The notes beneath the pieces were generated by a model. The model worked only from the letters and a program-made list of their open reading frames with translations, was not told the DNA's origin and made no database searches. The position numbers and the translations under genes were made by a program. From Streptomyces spinoverrucosus (GTDB lineage Bacteria; Actinomycetota; Actinomycetes; Streptomycetales; Streptomycetaceae): a stretch of 64,000 nucleotides of DNA. The stretch's first letter is position 1, and the number at the start of each line of letters is the position of its first letter. The stretch lies in contig NZ_JADPZX010000002.1 of the NCBI RefSeq assembly GCF_015712165.1, forward strand, positions 248,001-312,000, in the 5' to 3' direction. Shown here one piece after another: positions 59,122-64,000 of the stretch.

Positions 59122-59832
59122 TCAACCCCGTGGCGGGGTCGGCACCGGATCGTGCACCGTGATCCTGGCGCCGGGGCTGAACTTCTCCAGCAAGGCGGCG
59201 AGTTCGGCCGCCGCCTCCTCGGCCTCGGCGACCGGCATCGGGGCCATGGTCTCCAGCAGGAAGATGCCGGAGACGGTCTCCTCGGTGAGCCGGGTGCGCG
59301 GGCCCTGGCGCCAGTTCCAGCGGCGGCAGGTCACCCCTGCCTCGTCGCGCCACACCACCTCGCCGGTGTCGGGGTGCTCGACGACCTCCTCGCCGCCGGC
59401 GACGGTGACGAAGGCCTCGTCGCCGGTGGCCCGCACCAGCCGCATCCCGCCCTCGATGCGGTCGATGTCCTCGCCGCCGACCGGGATCAGATGGGCGACA
59501 CTGACGGCGTTGTAGACGTCGACGAGGACGTTGATCCGGGGCAGACCGGCGTCCGTGAGGGCTCGTCTGGCCAGCGCCTCCGCCGAGTTGCGGGTGCGCG
59601 ACGGCTTCGAACCGAACGCCGTGTACACCTCGCGCCAGGCGGCCATGTGCGGATCCTCGTGCGGACCGCGCCCGTCCAGGCGTACGGCGAGACGGCGGGC
59701 CGAGTCGTCGAGGAGGGCCGAACTGTCCGCCGTGCTGGGCCCGTTGACGAGTCCGTGTGCTTCGACGGCGATGTGCGTGAAGCCGGGTGCGAGTGCGCGC
59801 ACCTCGTCGGACACGGTCAGCGTGAGAGTCAT
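59122..59832 (-). CDS. B3/B4 (phenylalanyl-tRNA synthetase editing-like) domain protein
   Basis: 236 residues consisting of a stand-alone B3/4 domain: HMAAWREVYTAFGSKPSRTR, then RRALTDAGLPRINVLVDVYNAVSV, IPVGGEDIDRIEGGMRL and VVWRDEAGVTCRRWNWRQG. The domain hydrolyses mis-charged Tyr-tRNA(Phe) when part of PheT; free-standing versions may deacylate tRNA or D-aminoacyl-tRNA in trans. It starts 14 bp after the transglutaminase-like gene in the same direction, so they are probably one operon. Confidence 0.87.
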   Translation of the reverse strand: MTLTLTVSDEVRALAPGFTHIAVEAHGLVNGPSTADSSALLDDSARRLAVRLDGRGPHEDPHMAAWREVYTAFGSKPSRTRNSAEALARRALTDAGLPRINVLVDVYNAVSVAHLIPVGGEDIDRIEGGMRLVRATGDEAFVTVAGGEEVVEHPDTGEVVWRDEAGVTCRRWNWRQGPRTRLTEETVSGIFLLETMAPMPVAEAEEAAAELAALLEKFSPGARITVHDPVPTPPRG

Positions 59833-59845
59833 GGTCCGCCTTGCC

Positions 59846-60418
59846 TCAGAGTGCGGTGGGTAGGTGCTGCCAGAGGTGCGGCCGGTCGGGGGCGGCCTTG
59901 AGGGCCTTCAGTACCACTGGATGAGGTACAGCATACAGGACCGGATAGTCCAGCTCATTGGACTTCGGGTCGGGCGTGAAGGCCAGGCGTTCGCCGTCCA
60001 GGGAGAACTGCGCGTCCACCCCCGGCTTGTTACCGCGCGGGTCCTGTCGGTGCCAGGCGCCGTTGAAGCGCACGGCGACCAGTCCGTGCACCACGTCGAA
60101 CCTCTGATAGCACAGGGCGGTCGGGATGTCCTCGGCCCGCAGCAGCGCGGCCAGCGCGTGCGCCTTGGCGTAGCAGATCCCCGTACGCAGCTCCAGGACA
60201 TCGGACGCGCGCCAGGTGACGCGGAGGTCGCCGGAGTCCTGGGAGTGCGGAATGGCATCCCGCACGAACTCGAACGCCCTACGCGCATAGTCATACGAGT
60301 CGGCAGCCGACGCCGCGAGCCGGTCAGCCGTCTCCCGCACACGTGGATGGCCATGGTCGATGACCTCGTCGGCGGCCAAATAGGCGGACAGGTCAGAGGT
60401 TTCCTGGATCAGCTCCAT
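59846..60418 (-). CDS. Transglutaminase-like cysteine protease fold protein
   Basis: 190 residues. Catalytic triad region: cysteine in ELRTGICYAKAHALAALL, histidine in VVHGLVAVRFNGAWHR and aspartate in RQDPRGNKPG. The N-terminal AFEFVRDAIPHSQDSG is usual for the TGc superfamily. Cytosolic (no signal peptide). Might act as a peptidase or amidase; no substrate known. The ATG at 60418 fits the family start better than the ATG at 60445. Upstream of the B3/B4 gene. Confidence 0.87.
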   Translation of the reverse strand: MELIQETSDLSAYLAADEVIDHGHPRVRETADRLAASAADSYDYARRAFEFVRDAIPHSQDSGDLRVTWRASDVLELRTGICYAKAHALAALLRAEDIPTALCYQRFDVVHGLVAVRFNGAWHRQDPRGNKPGVDAQFSLDGERLAFTPDPKSNELDYPVLYAVPHPVVLKALKAAPDRPHLWQHLPTAL

Positions 60419-60500
60419 GCCCGCAGAGCATAGAAACGCGATCACCCGAGAGTCAATGACTTTTCAGGTGACCGCATATCTATGCACTAGCGGGCCCGGC

Positions 60501-61571
60501 TTACCGCGCCATCTCCTCCTTGAGCGCCGCGACGAACGCGTCCACGTCCTCCTCCGTCGTGTCGAAGGAGCACATCCAGCGCACATCACCCGCGGCCTCG
60601 TCCCAGAAGTAGAAACGGAACCGCTTCTGCAGGCGCTCGCTCACGTCGTGCGGCAGCCGCGCGAAGACCGCGTTGGCCTGCACCGGATAGAGGATCTCCA
60701 CGCCGTGCACGGCGCGGACGCCCTCGGCGAGGCGCTGGGCCATCTCGTTGGAGTGGCGGGCGTTGCGCAGCCACAGGTCCCTGGCGAGCAGGGCCTCCAG
60801 TTGCACCGACACGAAGCGCATCTTGGAGGCGAGCTGCATGGACAGCTTGCGCAGATGCTTCATGTGGCTGACGGCGTCCTGGTTGACGACGACGACCGCC
60901 TCACCGAACAGGGCGCCGTTCTTGGTGCCGCCCAGGGAGAGGATGTCGACGCCGACCGCGTTGGTGAAGGTCCGCAGGGGGACGTCCAGGGAGGCGGCCG
61001 CATTCGCGATGCGGGAGCCGTCCAGGTGGACCTTCATCCCGTGCGCGTGGGCGTGCTCGCAGATCGCGCGGATCTCGTCCGCTGTGTAGACCGTGCCCAG
61101 CTCGGTGGCCTGGGCTATGGAGACGACCTGCGGCATCGCGCGGTGCTCGTCGTCCCAGCCCCAGGCCTGCCGGTCGATCAGCTCGGGGGTGAGCTTGCCG
61201 TCCGGTGTGGGTACGGTGAGCAGCTTCAGGCCACCCATCCGCTCGGGGGCGCCGCCCTCGTCGACGTTGATGTGCGCGCTCTCGGCGCAGATCACCGCGC
61301 CCCAGCGGTCGGTGACCGCTTGCAGGGCGATGACGTTGGCGCCGGTGCCGTTGAACACCGGGAACGCCTCCGCCGTGGCGCCGAAGTGGCTGCGGACGAT
61401 CCGCTGGAGGTTCTCGGTGTACGCGTCCTCGCCGTACGCGACCTGGTGCCCGCCGTTGGCCAGGGCCAGGGCGGCGAGCACCTCGGGGTGGGCCCCCGCG
61501 TAGTTGTCACTGGCGAAACCGCGGACCTCGGGGTCGTGATGGCGACGCGCGTCGGTCTTCGGGGGGTTCAC
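60501..61571 (-). CDS. ltaE: Low-specificity threonine aldolase family PLP enzyme
   Basis: 356 residues, fold-type I. FASDNYAGAHPEVLAAL at the start, AYGEDAYTENLQ, FNGTGANVIALQ, HINVDEGGAPE, then HLDGSRIANA and the PLP lysine in SLGGTKNGALFGE. Cleaves threonine/allo-threonine-type beta-hydroxy amino acids to glycine and an aldehyde. The GTG at 61571 overlaps the stop of the SDR gene, which overlaps the DUF6421 gene in turn, so it is the third gene of a coupled operon. Stop codon TAA, rare in this window. Confidence 0.92.
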   Translation of the reverse strand: MNPPKTDARRHHDPEVRGFASDNYAGAHPEVLAALALANGGHQVAYGEDAYTENLQRIVRSHFGATAEAFPVFNGTGANVIALQAVTDRWGAVICAESAHINVDEGGAPERMGGLKLLTVPTPDGKLTPELIDRQAWGWDDEHRAMPQVVSIAQATELGTVYTADEIRAICEHAHAHGMKVHLDGSRIANAAASLDVPLRTFTNAVGVDILSLGGTKNGALFGEAVVVVNQDAVSHMKHLRKLSMQLASKMRFVSVQLEALLARDLWLRNARHSNEMAQRLAEGVRAVHGVEILYPVQANAVFARLPHDVSERLQKRFRFYFWDEAAGDVRWMCSFDTTEEDVDAFVAALKEEMAR

Positions 61572-62359
61572 GGCTTCTCGGTCAGCCACAGACGTTGTCC
61601 GTTCACTTCGGCGGCGGGCTTGTCCCAGACACCGGCGATGGCCTCCGCCAGGTCCTTGACGTCGGTGAAGCCCGCGAACTTCGCGTTGGGTCGCTCGGCC
61701 CGCATGGCGTCGTGCACCAGTGCCTTCACGACCAGGATCGCAGCCGCCGCGCTCGGCCCCTGCTCGCCCCCGGCCTTGGTGAAGTAGTCGGCCAGGGCCA
61801 GCGTCCACGCCTCGGCGGCGGCCTTCGCGGCGGCGTACGCGGCGTTGCCGGCGGTGGGCTTGCTGGCGCCGGCGGCGCTGATCAGGACGTAGCGGCCGCG
61901 GTCGCTGCGCTGGAGCGCCTCGTGGAAGGCGAGGGAGGTGTGCTGCACGGTCTTCACCAGCAGCAGTTCCAGCAGGTCCCAGTCGTCGAGCCGGGTCTTG
62001 GTGAAGGTCTCGCTGCCGCGCCAGCCGCCGACCAGGTGGACCAGGCCGTCGACGCGTCCGAACTCCTTCTCGACGCGGTTCGCCCAGTCCTGGGCGGCCT
62101 GCCGGTCGAGCAGGTCGACGGTGTCACCGACGACGGTGGCGCCACCGTGTGCGTAGCTGGCCGCGTCCACGGCCTCCGCCAGTCGCTCCGGGTCGTTGTC
62201 GGAGCCGACGACGATCGCGCCCGCCTCGGCCAGCCGCAGCAGCGTCGCCCGGCCGGCGGGTCCGCCCGCGCCGGCCACCGCGATCACCGCACCACTGAGA
62301 GCCCCGTTGCCCGCCATGTTCCTCGCCTCCTGAGCGACGTTGTCGGTGCGGTCGCTCAC
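61568..62359 (-). CDS. SDR family NAD(P)-dependent oxidoreductase
   Basis: 263 residues. Variant cofactor loop AVAGAGGPAGRATLLRLAEAG (GxGGxxG rather than TGxxxGxG), HLVGGWRG in place of NNAG, and the catalytic AAYAAAKAAAEAW (YxxxK) with ISAAGAS serine. C-terminal ILVVKALVHDAMRAERPN. The unusual NNAG replacement suggests a specialised subgroup. Middle gene of DUF6421-SDR-threonine aldolase, with four-base overlaps on both sides. The reaction is unknown; a beta-hydroxy amino acid or related aldehyde would make sense next to the aldolase. Confidence 0.9.
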   Translation of the reverse strand: MSDRTDNVAQEARNMAGNGALSGAVIAVAGAGGPAGRATLLRLAEAGAIVVGSDNDPERLAEAVDAASYAHGGATVVGDTVDLLDRQAAQDWANRVEKEFGRVDGLVHLVGGWRGSETFTKTRLDDWDLLELLLVKTVQHTSLAFHEALQRSDRGRYVLISAAGASKPTAGNAAYAAAKAAAEAWTLALADYFTKAGGEQGPSAAAAILVVKALVHDAMRAERPNAKFAGFTDVKDLAEAIAGVWDKPAAEVNGQRLWLTEKP

Positions 62360-63753
62360 GCGGCGACCCGCTGTGCGTTGTCCGCCGTGATGCCCTTGGT
62401 CGAGGCGATCACGTTCTTGAGTTTCTTGGACAGCGCTTCATAGAACATGCTCAGCGGAAACTCGTCCGGAAGCACGTCATCGACGAGCTTGCGCGGCGGC
62501 AGGGTCAGGTCCAGGGCGTCGGGGCCCTTGGCCCACCTGGAGCCCGGGTGCGGGGCGAGGTAGGTGGAGACCAGCTCGTACCCGGCGAACCAGTGCACGA
62601 GCTTGGGGCGGTCGATGCCGTCCCGGTAGAGCTTCTCGATCTCGGCGCACAACTGGTTGGTGATCTGCGGCGCGCGCTCCCAGTCGATGGACAGCTTGTT
62701 GTCGGTCCACCGGACGACGTCGTGCTTGTGCAGGTAGGCGAAGAGCAGCTGGCCGCCCAGGCCGTCGTAGTTGCGGACCCGCTCGCCGGTGACCGGGAAG
62801 CGGAACATGCGGTCGAACAGCACCGCGTACTGCACGTCACGGGCCTGCGGAACGCCCTCGCCGGCCAGCTTCACGGCCTCCTTGAAGGCGGTGAGGTCGC
62901 AGCGCAGCTCCTCCAGGCCGTACATCCAGAACGGCTGGCGCTGCTTGATCATGAACGGGTCGAACGGCAGGTCGCCGTGGCTGTGAGTGCGGTCGTGGAC
63001 CATGTCCCACAGCACGAAGGCCTCTTCGCAGCGCTTCTGGTCGTGGACCATGGCGGCGATGTCCTCGGGCAGGTCGAGGCCCAGCAGGTCGACGGCGGCC
63101 TCGGTGACCCGGCGGAAGCGGGCGGCCTCGCGGTCGCAGAAGATGCCGCCCCAGGAGAAGCGCTCGGGGGCCTGGCGCACGGCGATGGTCTCGGGGAAGA
63201 GCACCGCGGAGTTGGTGTCGTAGCCGGCCGTGAAGTCCTCGAAGGTGATGCCGCAGAACAGCGGGTTGTCGTAGCGGGTGCGCTCCAGCTCGGCCAGCCA
63301 GTCGGGCCAGACCATGCGCAGCACGACCGCTTCGAGGTTGCGGTCCGGGTTGCCGTTCTGCGTGTACATCGGGAAGACGACCAGGTGCTGCAGGCCGTCC
63401 CGCCGGTTGGCGGCGGGCTGGAAGGCGAGCAGCGAGTCCAGGAAGTCGGGCACCTTGAAGCCGTCGTCGGCCCAGCGGCGCAGGTCCCGCACGAGGGCCG
63501 TGTGGTAGGCGGCGTCGTGGGGCAGGAGCGGGGACAGTTCCCGCACGGCGTCGACGACACGCCCTACGGCGAGCTCGGCCTGCGCCGGGGCGGGGGCGCC
63601 CTCGGCCTCGAAGTCGATCGATCCGTCGTTGGACTGCCATGGCCGGATCTGCTCCACGGCATCCTTGAGCACGGGCCACGCCGGGTGCTCGACCACCCTG
63701 CTCACCGAAGGAACCTTCCCCTCCGCGCCCACCTGCACAAGAATTTCCGTCAT
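62356..63753 (-). CDS. DUF6421 family protein
   Basis: 465-residue soluble protein. Conserved-looking blocks: RLVVFPMYTQNGNPDRN-like VVFPMYTQNGNPDRNLEAV, VWPDWLAELERTRYDNPLF, CGITFEDFTAGYDTNSAVLF, VLWDMVHDRTHSHGDLPFDP, and VHWFAGYELVSTYLAPHPG. The HDRTHSHGD stretch with several His/Asp looks like a metal site, as an observation only. I know of no assigned function. GGAGG lies seven bases before the ATG at 63753. A promoter-like TTGCTG-N16-TATACG is at about 63793-63820. First gene of the three-gene operon. Confidence 0.85.
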   Translation of the reverse strand: MTEILVQVGAEGKVPSVSRVVEHPAWPVLKDAVEQIRPWQSNDGSIDFEAEGAPAPAQAELAVGRVVDAVRELSPLLPHDAAYHTALVRDLRRWADDGFKVPDFLDSLLAFQPAANRRDGLQHLVVFPMYTQNGNPDRNLEAVVLRMVWPDWLAELERTRYDNPLFCGITFEDFTAGYDTNSAVLFPETIAVRQAPERFSWGGIFCDREAARFRRVTEAAVDLLGLDLPEDIAAMVHDQKRCEEAFVLWDMVHDRTHSHGDLPFDPFMIKQRQPFWMYGLEELRCDLTAFKEAVKLAGEGVPQARDVQYAVLFDRMFRFPVTGERVRNYDGLGGQLLFAYLHKHDVVRWTDNKLSIDWERAPQITNQLCAEIEKLYRDGIDRPKLVHWFAGYELVSTYLAPHPGSRWAKGPDALDLTLPPRKLVDDVLPDEFPLSMFYEALSKKLKNVIASTKGITADNAQRVAA

Positions 63754-64000
63754 GTCCCATCCTCCACGGGAGAACCTCGCGTAAGGAGACCGTATACACA
63801 CCAGGTTTCACCCAGCAAGAGGACCCTCGGGAAATTATTCTGCGCCACCCCTACCTTCACCGCACTTTTTCCTGTCGGACACGGCGAGCACGAAGCCACA
63901 TCGCTCCGTCGTCACCCTCTGCCCGGCACGGCCCCACGCGATACGGTCCACAAGGGGCCGCGGCCCCACCACCGCCGACGTCGACGGAAGCGAGTCGAAC
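63754..64000. other. Right-edge intergenic region
   Basis: Holds the probable promoter of the DUF6421 gene near its left end and a perfect 14-bp GGGGCCGCGGCCCC palindrome at about 63955-63968. No coding region could be supported here; the last bases may belong to a gene that continues beyond the window. Confidence 0.5.

Noticed and set aside
63985..64000. Possible tRNA T-loop (GTTCGACTC on the minus strand) at the right edge
   Set aside because: The flanking bases do not form a T stem or acceptor stem; only a few bases are visible.

Overview
The window looks like an internal stretch of a Streptomyces (or close relative) chromosome. The evidence is very high GC, the near absence of TTA codons, many four-base ATGA/GTGA gene overlaps, several leaderless promoters, and actinobacterial families throughout (DUF4395, DUF4865, DUF6332, DUF6421, a Trx/DUF4395 pair, a one-pass Ser/Thr kinase, a HVDL-type leader peptide). 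No rRNA, tRNA, CRISPR array, transposase or prophage gene was seen. The species cannot be told from the sequence alone.

Layout. 1-2031: end of a SHOCT / ABC ATPase / FtsX-type permease operon (cut by the left edge). 2197-7257: two TetR-led units, one with DUF4865 and a phosphotriesterase-like hydrolase, one with an MFS pump and an SDR; each has a visible operator. 7309-10543: a frameshifted ROK regulator, an AlkB-like oxygenase and an RlmG/RsmC-type methyltransferase. 10533-13442: amino-sugar/tagatose-type catabolic genes (class II aldolase, SIS isomerase, DeoR regulator) with an unusual tandem repeat between the first two. 13561-16697: GH15 glucoamylase/trehalase-like enzyme and a secreted phosphodiester glycosidase, convergent around a strong terminator.

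16886-28215 is the standout region: ten tightly coupled minus-strand genes, ATP-grasp ligase, DUF4213/DUF364 'heavy-metal chelation' protein, cysteine-synthase-like PLP enzyme (frameshifted), enolase-superfamily epimerase, MFS exporter, SAM methyltransferase, then a complete Dpp/Nik-type importer (lipoprotein, two permeases, double ATPase). A near-consensus Fur-family box sits in its promoter. I read this as a metal-regulated system that makes, exports and re-imports a small amino-acid-derived metallophore; no NRPS or PKS is involved. The function is inferred, not shown.

28250-46785: secreted alpha/beta hydrolase, long-form GAPDH, MFS transporters with MarR, a two-component system, a TetR/deazaflavin-reductase pair separated by an array of six operator palindromes, an FAD reductase, an M20 dipeptidase, a kinase-NUDIX fusion, a ROK sugar kinase and a divergent LacI regulator. 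46793-55797: an unknown GGCT-like protein, a sensor Ser/Thr kinase, a DUF6986 lyase-like enzyme with an IclR-style operator, a secreted EEP phosphatase with an early TTA (bldA) codon, EtfBA, a flavin reductase behind a cysteine-ended leader peptide, and a thioredoxin/DUF4395 pair. 55985-63753: PlsC acyltransferase, two paired unknown anchored proteins, B3/B4 and transglutaminase-like genes, and a coupled DUF6421 / SDR / threonine aldolase operon.

Two genes (ROK regulator near 8266; PLP enzyme near 25644) each lack one base in a G run. They may be real pseudogenes or sequencing errors; both read cleanly if one base is restored.
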